In this document: positions 1 through 6,835 of the stretch, in pieces
How the letters are laid out: the number at the start of each line of letters is the position of its first letter
Position numbering within the stretch: position 1 is the stretch's first letter
Assembly: GCA_038134485.1 (NCBI GenBank)
Contig: JAYPVG010000049.1
Location: 1 to 7,176 of the forward strand
Length of the DNA: 7,176 bases
Direction: 5' to 3'
Source: NORP240 sp038134485
GTDB taxonomy: Bacteria > Pseudomonadota > Gammaproteobacteria > Pseudomonadales > Pseudohongiellaceae
Position numbers and translations under genes: made by a program
Notes under the pieces: generated by a model
Seen by the model: only the letters and a program-made list of their open reading frames with translations
Told to the model about the DNA's origin: nothing
Databases searched by the model: none

Positions 1-323
1 GAATATTTACCGGCAGAATGACGTAAAACCACCCCTGGTCGAGAATTGATAAAATCACTGGCATGTATAATTGCATGCATTCCAGCGCTGTCATGCATTT
101 TTCTGTTCCCTACAACGTTCATCAACAAACCGCCAAATGCCTCAAACAAAGTTCTGCCTGGTTCGAAAATCAGTTCAACGTTCTGCTGCAAAGAATTCAG
201 TAAAGGTAACAACGATTCAATAATATTAGATGCATATTCCCTGACTGAAGGAAGTTCACAAATTCCACCTCCTCCATCGTCGGATAGGATACCGGCCACT
301 CCGCCGCCGACCGAAGTACAGTG
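1..323 (-). pseudogene. 5'-truncated fold-III PLP-dependent decarboxylase (DapDC/ODC-like) fragment, runs off left edge
   Basis: The minus strand is open from base 323 to the window edge after a TGA at 326-324, giving about 107 codons. Counting the first codon (CAC, His) as 1, residues 6-8 are GGG and residues 54-57 are EPGR (bases 164-153), followed by RTLFEAFGGLLMNVV and a basic NRK. In diaminopimelate/ornithine/arginine decarboxylases the glycine loop holds the PLP phosphate, and about 45-50 residues later comes EPGR, then a hydrophobic helix ending in K. Spacing and flanking pattern both fit. Such enzymes need roughly 200 more residues before the GGG loop, but only 118 bases separate the stop from the upstream LysR gene, and no start codon with a ribosome site precedes the loop. 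The catalytic lysine region is therefore absent. I infer a decayed 5'-truncated gene; the C-terminal half may continue past the edge. The exact substrate family cannot be told. The family assignment is fairly sure, pseudogene status less so. Confidence 0.65.
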
Positions 324-441
324 TCATAAACCGAGTCTCTTGCGATTACAGTATCTCTTGCAACAAGGTCAGTGAGTAAGGCTGTTTATCATCCTTGTCT
401 TCAATCGATCTTTAAAATTGGGAGGCGAGAGGGTCGTTGGC

Positions 442-1353
442 TTAGCGTTCGTGCAAAGTCAGTTTCGCCGCCATTTCCCTCAACCATTGATGTCCAGCAT
501 CACGGTCGTTCCGGACGTGCCAGAGTAGGCTGACTTGGATATCGGGAATGTCGAAAGGAGGCTTCAGTATCTGAAGACCGTATTTCTCTGCATAAGGTTC
601 TACTAGTTCCCGTGACACTGTAGCAATCAGATCGGAGTTCGATACGATGTACGGTACGGCGAGGTGGCCGCTAATGGTCATTCCGATGTTGCGGGTGATG
701 CCCATTTTGGCTAATCCTTCGCTGAGAGCACTGTTCATCGGTCGCGACGCAGAATACATCAAATGCCGAGCCTTTCGATAACCAGCGAGATCAATTTTCC
801 CCTTTATATAACGGTTATGTTTTGAGGCGATGACCACTATCTGGCTGGTAAACAGGGGGATCGACCTGAACCGTTTGGGTAGATCGTCAATAACGCCCGC
901 AGCCATATCCATCTCTCCTTTCTCTACTAGCACTATCGCCTCCGGCGTCAGTACATCGTGGAGATGAATACCCAGTTCAGGCGCGAGGTGCGAGAAGGTG
1001 CCGTAAATCAGCGGCGCATATTTGGCTACAGCATGATCGGGCAAGCCGAAATGAAATACCCGGTTTGAAGTTGCTGGATCAAAGCTGTGAGCGGTGGTAA
1101 TCGCTGCCATGGCGCTTTCCAATGAATCCTGGACTGAAGCCGACATTTCTTCCGCGCGCGCGGTGGGCTCCACGCCTTTGCCGGTGCGGATAAAGAGTGG
1201 ATCACCGACGCTGTTCCGCAATCGTTGAATGGCATGACTAACCGCGGGCTGTGTCATGCCCAGACGTTTGGCGGCCCGGCCGATATGGCCCTCCGCGTAA
1301 ACCGCACTGAACACTCGGAGCAGATTGAGATCAAATTTATTATTAATATTCAT
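442..1353 (-). CDS. LysR-type transcriptional regulator
   Basis: This 303-residue protein has the usual LysR length and layout. An N-terminal winged helix-turn-helix covers about residues 8-67: it opens with FDLNLLRVFSAVY, the recognition segment is near residues 24-43 (AAKRLGMTQPAVSHAIQRL), and the wing is DPLFIRTGKGVEPT. A linker helix leads to a periplasmic-binding-protein-type effector domain from about residue 97 (RVFHFGLPD) to the end. The start is chosen because the DNA-binding domain begins within eight residues of it, although no Shine-Dalgarno sequence precedes it. LysR proteins bind DNA as dimers or tetramers and respond to a small ligand, and many control a divergent neighbour. 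Here the divergent neighbour is the membrane-protein pair beginning at 1444, so that pair is the likely target, along with the regulator's own promoter. The ligand cannot be read from the sequence. The family is certain and the target inferred. Confidence 0.97.
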   Translation of the reverse strand: MNINNKFDLNLLRVFSAVYAEGHIGRAAKRLGMTQPAVSHAIQRLRNSVGDPLFIRTGKGVEPTARAEEMSASVQDSLESAMAAITTAHSFDPATSNRVFHFGLPDHAVAKYAPLIYGTFSHLAPELGIHLHDVLTPEAIVLVEKGEMDMAAGVIDDLPKRFRSIPLFTSQIVVIASKHNRYIKGKIDLAGYRKARHLMYSASRPMNSALSEGLAKMGITRNIGMTISGHLAVPYIVSNSDLIATVSRELVEPYAEKYGLQILKPPFDIPDIQVSLLWHVRNDRDAGHQWLREMAAKLTLHER

Positions 1354-1443
1354 AATAAAAATACTTTATATGAATTGGATTTATTTTCAAAGCCTAATTA
1401 GGATGATCAATATTCACTGATGCATAGAAGGGAAAACTGGAAT
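1354..1443. promoter_or_regulatory. Divergent LysR / membrane-operon promoter region with CCTAATTAGG palindrome
   Basis: This AT-rich 90-bp gap holds both divergent promoters. A perfect 10-bp palindrome, CCTAATTAGG, lies at 1393-1402, with a second short palindrome (TGATCA) at 1404-1409. On the minus strand, TTGAAA (1390-1385) and TAAAGT (1368-1363), 16 bases apart, could be the regulator's -35 and -10. That would leave almost no leader before its ATG, in line with the missing ribosome site. For the plus strand I see no convincing -35/-10 pair, as expected of an activator-dependent promoter. The operator role of the palindrome is inferred from its position. Confidence 0.6.
1426..1433 (+). promoter_or_regulatory. 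Ribosome binding site deciding the ATG at 1444
   Basis: AGAAGGGA lies ten bases before the ATG at 1444. The earlier in-frame ATG at 1420 has no purine-rich sequence before it, and starting there would add eight polar residues before the first membrane helix. The later start is therefore preferred. Confidence 0.65.
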
Positions 1444-1986
1444 ATGAATACAGACCGCCGCGTCAGGGCTGCCTGGCTGGTGATGATATTACTGGCGACC
1501 AGCTTAGCCATATTTTACTTGTGGCTCTTCCTCCCTGAAGATCTTGAAACCTTGTTTTCCCATGCCGGGCTGATAGCGATGATCGGCTGGGTAATCTTGA
1601 TTATTGGCCCCAGACGCTGGCCCTTGTTATCAGTCTTCGCAGCGTATGTTTTTCCAGCGGTTCTATCATTGGGGTACGCGATTCTGATTTTGCGCCACTT
1701 TGGTTCCGCAGAAGGAGGTTACAACACCCTGGCGGATGTAAGGCTGTTGCTCTCCAACGACCAAATTTTGCTTGCAGGTTGGGTGCACTATCTGGCTTTC
1801 GATTTATTCATTGGCGCCTGGATTTCCCGGCGGGCGGATGATGCCAAAATCTCGCGGCTGGTTCAGGCTCCGGTCCTAGCATCAACGTTCATGTTTGGCC
1901 CATTCGGGTTTCTCCTGTTCCTGATGGTTTGGAAGGTCCGCGACTGTGTGCTAGATATCCATCACCCTATGACGCAAGGAGCTTAG
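1444..1986 (+). CDS. ABA4-like (DUF4281) integral membrane protein
   Basis: This 180-residue protein has about five hydrophobic segments: near 9-29, 41-55, 60-84, 108-127 and 140-164. I recognise the ABA4-like/DUF4281 family from the AGWVHYLAFDLFIGAWI stretch (111-127) and the FMFGPFGFLLFL helix (149-160), which are the hallmark blocks of the plant ABA4 and bacterial homologues. In plants, ABA4 is needed for neoxanthin formation. The bacterial members have no settled role, so carotenoid chemistry should not be assumed, and no carotenoid gene is seen here. The N-terminus, with an extra helix and MNTDRR, makes it slightly longer than the minimal domain. It is the first gene of a two-gene plus-strand unit. 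Its 3' end carries the ribosome site of the next gene and its stop lies two bases before that gene's ATG. The divergent LysR protein is the likely regulator. The family call is confident, the function unknown. Confidence 0.9.
   Translation: MNTDRRVRAAWLVMILLATSLAIFYLWLFLPEDLETLFSHAGLIAMIGWVILIIGPRRWPLLSVFAAYVFPAVLSLGYAILILRHFGSAEGGYNTLADVRLLLSNDQILLAGWVHYLAFDLFIGAWISRRADDAKISRLVQAPVLASTFMFGPFGFLLFLMVWKVRDCVLDIHHPMTQGA
1976..1981 (+). promoter_or_regulatory. Strong Shine-Dalgarno (AAGGAG) for the second membrane gene
   Basis: AAGGAG sits inside the last codons of the ABA4-like gene, seven bases before the ATG at 1989. It decides this start over the upstream in-frame ATG at 1929, which lies deep in the preceding gene and would add 20 polar residues. 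The arrangement points to translational coupling. Confidence 0.85.
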
Positions 1987-1988
1987 CA

Positions 1989-2801
1989 ATGACAACTCTC
2001 ACAATATTACCTAAGGTGTCAGTCGTATCCCGCTCGGAAGACGTACTCTGGCAGGGCGCGTTAATTCTAATGGTGCTCCTGCCAGTCACGTTCCTTGTCT
2101 CATTGGACGACCCTCGTCAGTTGAACGACATCAACATTTGGACGAAACCAATGAAGTTTCAAGCGTCAGCAGCCCTGCATATGCTGACTCTCGCCTTCAT
2201 CGCACGTTTTATCAATGCAAATGTTCGCGCAAAGGCATGGCTATACGGACTTTGCTGGGTCCTGACTTTCACCGCGATTGCCGAAGTTGCCTACATCACC
2301 ATGCAGGCGGCACGCGGACGGCACTCGCACTGGAACTTCGAAACCCAGTTCGAATCCCTGATGTACGCTGGAATGGGCGTTGGCGCAGTCACGCTTATAC
2401 TGGGTGCTGCGGTAATCGGTCTGCTAGTTTATCGCTACCCGATTCACGAGATGCGTCAGGGTTTGCGGCTTGGCATCATGCTGGGCATGGTCCTGGGATT
2501 CGTCACAACGCTGATTGTCGCCGGCTATATGTCCCAAAACCAAGGGCACTGGGTTGGTGGCATCCGGAGCGATGCTGATGGCCTGCCAATCGTAGGTTGG
2601 GTGCGTAGTGGTGGTGACCTGCGTGTATCGCACTTCTTCGCGATGCACATGATGCAGGTCATCCCCGTGCTTGGCTGGCTCGCTGATCGATACTCTAATA
2701 GACCAAAACGTATTGTCACTATCGCATCTGCTATCAGCGTGGGTGTGGTCGCAGTCACATTCATTCAGGCTCTTACCGAGCAGCCATTCATCAGATTATA
2801 A
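1989..2801 (+). CDS. Multi-pass membrane protein of an uncharacterised, histidine-rich family
   Basis: This is a 270-residue protein with about seven hydrophobic segments, near 19-38, 60-76, 83-104, 123-147, 157-180, 216-232 and 242-262. I recognise no named function. Several blocks look conserved in style: NIWTKPMKFQASAALH (49-64), AYITMQAARGRHSHWN (101-116), YAGMGVGAV (126-134) and GGDLRVSHFFAMHMMQ (208-223). Histidines H64, H112, H114, H216 and H221 fall at or near membrane ends, where they could bind a metal or haem or serve in proton transfer; that is a guess from the pattern. I recall similar unnamed proteins carrying the WxKPxKF and QAARGxxSHxN blocks. It follows the ABA4-like gene by two bases with a strong ribosome site in that gene's end, so the two are very probably co-transcribed and may act together in the inner membrane. 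The gene ends facing the large minus-strand gene, with no clear terminator in the 133-base gap. The coding call is confident, the function unknown. Confidence 0.9.
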   Translation: MTTLTILPKVSVVSRSEDVLWQGALILMVLLPVTFLVSLDDPRQLNDINIWTKPMKFQASAALHMLTLAFIARFINANVRAKAWLYGLCWVLTFTAIAEVAYITMQAARGRHSHWNFETQFESLMYAGMGVGAVTLILGAAVIGLLVYRYPIHEMRQGLRLGIMLGMVLGFVTTLIVAGYMSQNQGHWVGGIRSDADGLPIVGWVRSGGDLRVSHFFAMHMMQVIPVLGWLADRYSNRPKRIVTIASAISVGVVAVTFIQALTEQPFIRL

Positions 2802-2934
2802 AAAGTATCGAGCCAACTGAGCTCGTCAAGGCAGTCATGCGAGTTAAAAGTGCAGCAGCAGCTTGCATCTCGCTAGGCGTCTAACTTATCGCACTTTCGG
2901 AACGCAGTTTCAATCCAAATCCTGAAGCTGGAAA

Positions 2935-5763
2935 TCAAAATCCTAGCGTCACCTCACTGGAGCAGAAATCCAAATCATTTGGATCACAAACTTTATAGAC
3001 CAATATGTGCCCGCCCTTCAGGCCGGTGTTATCAGTTACACCACCATCACCGACGGGCACGGTTAGTATTCGCTCGAATGCTCCTCCATCAGTTCCCCGC
3101 CAGATATCCACATTCGTAAGAGAACTACCTCCCTCCCAAACCAGATCAACGTATATCACGCCTTTTCTCTTCGTTCCTGAAGCAGACAGACTAATTCCGT
3201 CAGGAGTTGTGACTCCTACTGGAGCTCCGGACGCGGTTTCATAGCTGGCCGAGAAAGCCGCAACGTCGTAAAGGTAGGAAGTGTTGGGCACGGCGGCCTC
3301 ATCGGTGTATGCAGTCGTGTCGGGACCGGTTGCTGCGATTTGATTCCAATTCGATCCACCGTCGATTGATCGGTAGATTCGAAAGCCCCGCTCATTGGTC
3401 GAATTGTCACTCCAATCGATCTGTACCTGCGCTGATGATAGGGCCGCGACTGCCAGCCCGCTGGGCGCGGCGGGCGGAAAATCGTTCGGGTCAAGGTCGG
3501 TACGCAGGAACAGCAGATCGACATCTATCGAGTCGAGATTTCGATTGCCCTGGGTCTGGTCAGTATCGATGAGCCGCACCAACACCGGACCACTATTATT
3601 GAACGATAATTCCCGCAGATGCAAAGTGCCCGGTTCCGTGCCGTTGTAAACCGTCAACGCCGATATCCAGCTCTGACCGCCGTTGTTAGAAACCTGGAAC
3701 TCGAAATTATCGTTTTCGCCATTGGCTGGCGCCGATGCTACTACGAACAGGGTGATGGCCAGGCCACCGGGAACATTACTGAACTGCCACTCATGCTCCA
3801 ACAGCGAACTGCGCCGGCTGGGACGGCCGCCGGACTCCCGTTCAATTAGCGTTTCCACCAAGTTATCTTCAAGACCGGTCGCAGTAAAATTGCCAATGGT
3901 TGATCCGCTGAAGGTTGTCTCACCGTCCGCCCAGGTATCGATGTATGGCGGTGGTGCCTCGGTCGTTGCTTCGGCAACATCAGAATAGGCAAATCCAATT
4001 GAGTTTTCCGCGCGCAGCTGATACCAGTAAGTCGTGGAGTCGGCCAGCCCAGTATCCGAGTAGGAAGTGGTGCCCGCGGGCAGCTCCTGAATTTCCACGA
4101 AGTCAACACCGTTCAGTGACTGTTCGAGGAAATAGCTGGACTCATCCGCAGCATCATCCCAGGTAAGGTCGATACGACTCGACGAGACGGCCGTGGCGGA
4201 AAAATTGGCTGGCGCGGTAGGTGGCACATGTGTGACTTCCCAGGTGACGATCTCACTGGCCCAGCCATTACTGGCGGCAACATATTGGCCGACACCCCAG
4301 AAAGTTGCCCCATTCACGGGGTCCACATCGACGCCGAAATAGTCACCCCAGCGTCCCAACGTGTAGTTGTTACCGTCGCTGGAGCGCATCAGCGTTGGAT
4401 CTCCCATGAATCCCAGCGGGTCCTCCGCCCTGCGGCTGGTGGTCATGACATCGGCAGTGATAGTACTGTTCGACGCGCTGAACAGCATGCCGATATCGCC
4501 GTAATCATTGATGTTGATGGCAGGGGTAAAATAATGGGTGTCCGGCGACGATACCAGCCCTGCCTGCACCAGCGTTGGGGACCCCGACACTGGCCAATTG
4601 CCGGTCGCCACTTCGTACCATCGTGATGCAACAGGCGCTCCTGTAGAAGGTGTAGACGAATGGGCCGTAACCAGTGAACCGTCTCGCCAGGCGACATTGA
4701 ATACACGCCCGTCAATGGTATCTAGCGTCTGACCGCTGGTCGAAGTCGCATCGGAAGTTGGCCCACTGTGGGAGGGTACCGGCACCAGCGCCGTGGTCAG
4801 CATTGGATTTGGGGTGCTGGCGCCCTGCACAGCATAAATGCGCAGGGAACTGCTACCAGCCCGCGATGCAGCAAATGCCGTGGATTCAGTGGCGCCAATC
4901 ATCTCGGCAATCTGTATTGAGGCACCGCCAGCCGGGAAAAATGTTGCCGCATTGGCGGGCGAGCCACTGACCAGTTCGGCCGACGGAATCACAATTAACT
5001 CGGCACCGCCAAAGCCAGTCGAAGCGAACGAGAACATGTTGCCGGAAACGAGGTAGGCGTCTTTTGTAAATCCGAATCCGGGATAGTCTATCCAATAAGA
5101 AAGCCCGTTCGCATCGACGCGTGCGTTGATTCGATAGCGATACCATGTACCGTTAGGATCATTGTCGTCACTGACGGCGATTAGCAGGTGACTGGCTTCC
5201 GCGGTTGTATCACGCTCGAGGAACAGGATGGCGAAACGGTTGTTGTAAGGGTCATAGAATGCTTTCGGGTCGAACAGGAAGGTCGACTGGGCGAGGCCTG
5301 AAAAAAATGTGCTTCCAGTTTGCTGGAACTGCTTGACCCCTGTAGCCTTGTCGAACCAGCCAACGGATGAGTTGACCACCTCGAGGACATGATTCGGACC
5401 CACCGCGATGTCAGGGTCGGGCGGATACCAGCCAGTGCTGCCTATACCGGCCCACTGTTCACCCGGCACCGAACGCTCCGCATAAAGGAGTCCGCCAGCC
5501 TCGAGATTATTGGACGGACCCGAAAATGACGGAGAATGGATCACACGTGGTGTTTCGCTAATGGAATCCGCCGCGGCATCCACAATCTGCTGACGCAATA
5601 CCCGGGTATCAATGCGCCAGACCGGCAAGTCGCGCATCAGGCGCTTGGGTGCCGCCATGGGAGTGAGAGTCTGCGCCTGGGCCTGATCAGGCAAACTTCC
5701 AACGAGCAAAACAAGACCGAGGATAGCTGATACCTGCAGCACTCTCGCAATAGTTTGGTTCAA
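2935..5763 (-). CDS. Large exported multidomain protein with two FN3 domains
   Basis: This is 942 residues from the TTG at 5763-5761. A signal peptide covers 1-30 (NQTIAR, a hydrophobic core, then AQA before QT), so the mature protein leaves the cytoplasm. Residues about 105-510 form a beta-rich, probably propeller-like domain. It has a PDPDIAVGPNHVLEVVNSS opening and closes with RWGDYFGVDVDP and FWGVGQY, blocks seen in many uncharacterised secreted bacterial proteins. An FN3 domain follows (about 513-603, PPTAPANFSA to AEATTEAP). Next is a beta-sandwich (about 607-757) with LEHEWQF and GNRNLDSIDVD, then a second FN3 (about 763-853, PAAPSGLAV to GVTTPDG). A C-terminal beta domain (about 856-942) has GTKRKGVIYVDLVW and two cysteines (926, 934) that could pair. 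I see no protease or hydrolase catalytic motif. The role may be binding, adhesion or an unknown surface enzyme. The gene stands alone on its strand, diverging from the lipoprotein gene. Structure confident, function unknown. Confidence 0.9.
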   Translation of the reverse strand: MNQTIARVLQVSAILGLVLLVGSLPDQAQAQTLTPMAAPKRLMRDLPVWRIDTRVLRQQIVDAAADSISETPRVIHSPSFSGPSNNLEAGGLLYAERSVPGEQWAGIGSTGWYPPDPDIAVGPNHVLEVVNSSVGWFDKATGVKQFQQTGSTFFSGLAQSTFLFDPKAFYDPYNNRFAILFLERDTTAEASHLLIAVSDDNDPNGTWYRYRINARVDANGLSYWIDYPGFGFTKDAYLVSGNMFSFASTGFGGAELIVIPSAELVSGSPANAATFFPAGGASIQIAEMIGATESTAFAASRAGSSSLRIYAVQGASTPNPMLTTALVPVPSHSGPTSDATSTSGQTLDTIDGRVFNVAWRDGSLVTAHSSTPSTGAPVASRWYEVATGNWPVSGSPTLVQAGLVSSPDTHYFTPAININDYGDIGMLFSASNSTITADVMTTSRRAEDPLGFMGDPTLMRSSDGNNYTLGRWGDYFGVDVDPVNGATFWGVGQYVAASNGWASEIVTWEVTHVPPTAPANFSATAVSSSRIDLTWDDAADESSYFLEQSLNGVDFVEIQELPAGTTSYSDTGLADSTTYWYQLRAENSIGFAYSDVAEATTEAPPPYIDTWADGETTFSGSTIGNFTATGLEDNLVETLIERESGGRPSRRSSLLEHEWQFSNVPGGLAITLFVVASAPANGENDNFEFQVSNNGGQSWISALTVYNGTEPGTLHLRELSFNNSGPVLVRLIDTDQTQGNRNLDSIDVDLLFLRTDLDPNDFPPAAPSGLAVAALSSAQVQIDWSDNSTNERGFRIYRSIDGGSNWNQIAATGPDTTAYTDEAAVPNTSYLYDVAAFSASYETASGAPVGVTTPDGISLSASGTKRKGVIYVDLVWEGGSSLTNVDIWRGTDGGAFERILTVPVGDGGVTDNTGLKGGHILVYKVCDPNDLDFCSSEVTLGF

Positions 5764-6049
5764 TGGGGTTCTCCCGAGTTGAAAATTGCTGTAACAATGA
5801 ATAAAAAAGTCTAGCCTCAAATCTGGAAATTATCCAGCAAGGAAATCACGATTCGTTCACAAGCTCAATCGCTACACATCGAGCGCAGCGACAAATGGCT
5901 CGCCTCGCGAGATTGACTTAGAATGAACCCAGCCGCAATTTCTTCACCTAAAACTTTTAATACAGCTGTATCTTTTACCCGGCTCCATTTATCTTCTGTA
6001 ATTGAACTCCCGACAGGTTCTCTCCTAAATCCAATAGACACATCCACAA
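5764..6049. other. Divergent intergenic region between the exported protein and the lipoprotein
   Basis: This 286-bp gap should hold the promoters of both flanking genes. Beyond the ribosome site of the minus-strand gene, I see an inverted repeat CTGGA-AATTA-TCCAG at 5823-5837, in the expected leader or promoter zone of the large gene. I also see an 8-bp palindrome CTCGCGAG near 5900-5915. Small reading frames here (5865-6047 minus, 5923-6138 plus) lack ribosome sites and recognisable protein character. No convincing -35/-10 pair could be assigned. Confidence 0.6.
5771..5775 (-). promoter_or_regulatory. Ribosome binding site (GGGAG) selecting a TTG start at 5763
   Basis: On the minus strand GGGAG is followed by seven bases and then TTG (5763-5761). 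This start gives a textbook signal peptide with a short basic n-region. The frame is open 19 codons further, to another TTG at 5820, but no purine-rich site precedes that one and its extra residues would bury the signal sequence. Confidence 0.7.
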
Positions 6050-6835
6050 ATGAAATTTCTCTTTATAGCGCAGCCAGTCATTGTTGTGTTGATTCTTTCC
6101 AGTTGCGAACCCCAGCCCGCTGTGCCTGTCATGTTTGACGGTACAATCTTCGTCGACCCAGACATAATCACCAGCAGCGATCCGAACATGTTTGGCTATT
6201 TGACCTCTACTGGAAATGGCAGGCGCCAGATGTACGACAATAGAGTGGGCGCCTGGACAGAGGTGAATGCGATACTTTTCAATGCAACTTATACAGGCGG
6301 CAGAAACATTGAAATCCAGGTCAATCCCGAGTTTGGCACCGGGGCACGTGGTCAAGCCGAGCTGTATGCAAAACCCCTTGGCTCGCTCCCGCAAGCTTTG
6401 TTAGAGGATGTGCTCAGTGTTGCTATTCAGAAAGGCAACTACGCGTTTGGCGGGGGCAATAAAAACATTTTGATTCATTCTGACCGCGGATTGGAATACA
6501 TCAGCCAAGGCATTTTGGAAGAAACCTTGTTCCACGAGGCAGCTCATACTTCCCTTGACCCGTATCATTTGAACACTAGAGGTTGGCTAAATGCACAAAG
6601 CCGAGACTCCCTGTATATCTCTAGCTATGCGCGGGATAATCCTGATCGCGAAGATCTTGCAGAAAGTGTTCTTATGTATTTCGGCGTGACTTATCGAGCC
6701 GAAAGAATGGACCCAATGCTTGTTGAATCAATCAAAATTACCATGCCTAACAGGATTGAATTTTTCAAAACGCTGGAACTCTCCCCCTTAACCTGGGAGT
6801 CCCTCACACAATCAATTTCTGATGGCTTGAAATAA
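6050..6835 (+). CDS. Predicted lipoprotein with HEAAH zinc-metallopeptidase-type motif
   Basis: This is a 261-residue protein. Its N-terminus has one lysine, a hydrophobic core and the lipobox LSSC (16-19), so it is probably lipidated at C19. Glu rather than Asp at +2 favours the outer membrane. The central feature is HEAAH (162-166) followed by TSLDPYH, then ARDNPDREDLAES (194-206). HExxH supplies two zinc-binding histidines and the catalytic glutamate in zincin peptidases. The glutamate of EDLAE (E201 or E205) is a plausible third ligand, as in gluzincins. The stretch from FHEAAHTSLD through EDLAES to YRAERM and MPNRIEFF resembles an unnamed group of secreted bacterial proteins, but I cannot name it. 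Peptidase activity is inferred from the motif. The start is fixed by the signal sequence, although no good Shine-Dalgarno is seen before it. By eye it is more AT-rich than the large gene it diverges from. Coding status is confident, the protease call moderate. Confidence 0.8.
   Translation: MKFLFIAQPVIVVLILSSCEPQPAVPVMFDGTIFVDPDIITSSDPNMFGYLTSTGNGRRQMYDNRVGAWTEVNAILFNATYTGGRNIEIQVNPEFGTGARGQAELYAKPLGSLPQALLEDVLSVAIQKGNYAFGGGNKNILIHSDRGLEYISQGILEETLFHEAAHTSLDPYHLNTRGWLNAQSRDSLYISSYARDNPDREDLAESVLMYFGVTYRAERMDPMLVESIKITMPNRIEFFKTLELSPLTWESLTQSISDGLK

Noticed and set aside
46..375. Plus-strand 109-residue reading frame with a hydrophobic N-terminus
   Set aside because: It is antisense to a minus-strand frame that reads clear PLP-decarboxylase motifs (GGG, EPGR). 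It has no ribosome site, and its low-complexity proline stretch is the complement of the glycine-rich region.
1444..1986. Carotenoid (neoxanthin) synthesis role by analogy with plant ABA4
   Set aside because: Bacterial DUF4281 proteins are not shown here to act on carotenoids, and no carotenoid genes are present in the window.
2838..2882. Tiny alanine-rich frame of about 15 residues in the gap between convergent genes
   Set aside because: It is too short, without a ribosome site, and nothing in the context supports expression.
2847..2897. AAAGTGC / GCACTTT inverted repeat as a terminator between convergent genes
   Set aside because: The arms are seven bases and 37 bases apart, with no T-run next to a stable stem, so it does not look like an intrinsic terminator.
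5865..6047. 60-residue minus-strand frame starting at GTG upstream of the lipoprotein gene
   Set aside because: It lies in the divergent promoter gap, lacks a Shine-Dalgarno sequence and shows no recognisable domain.
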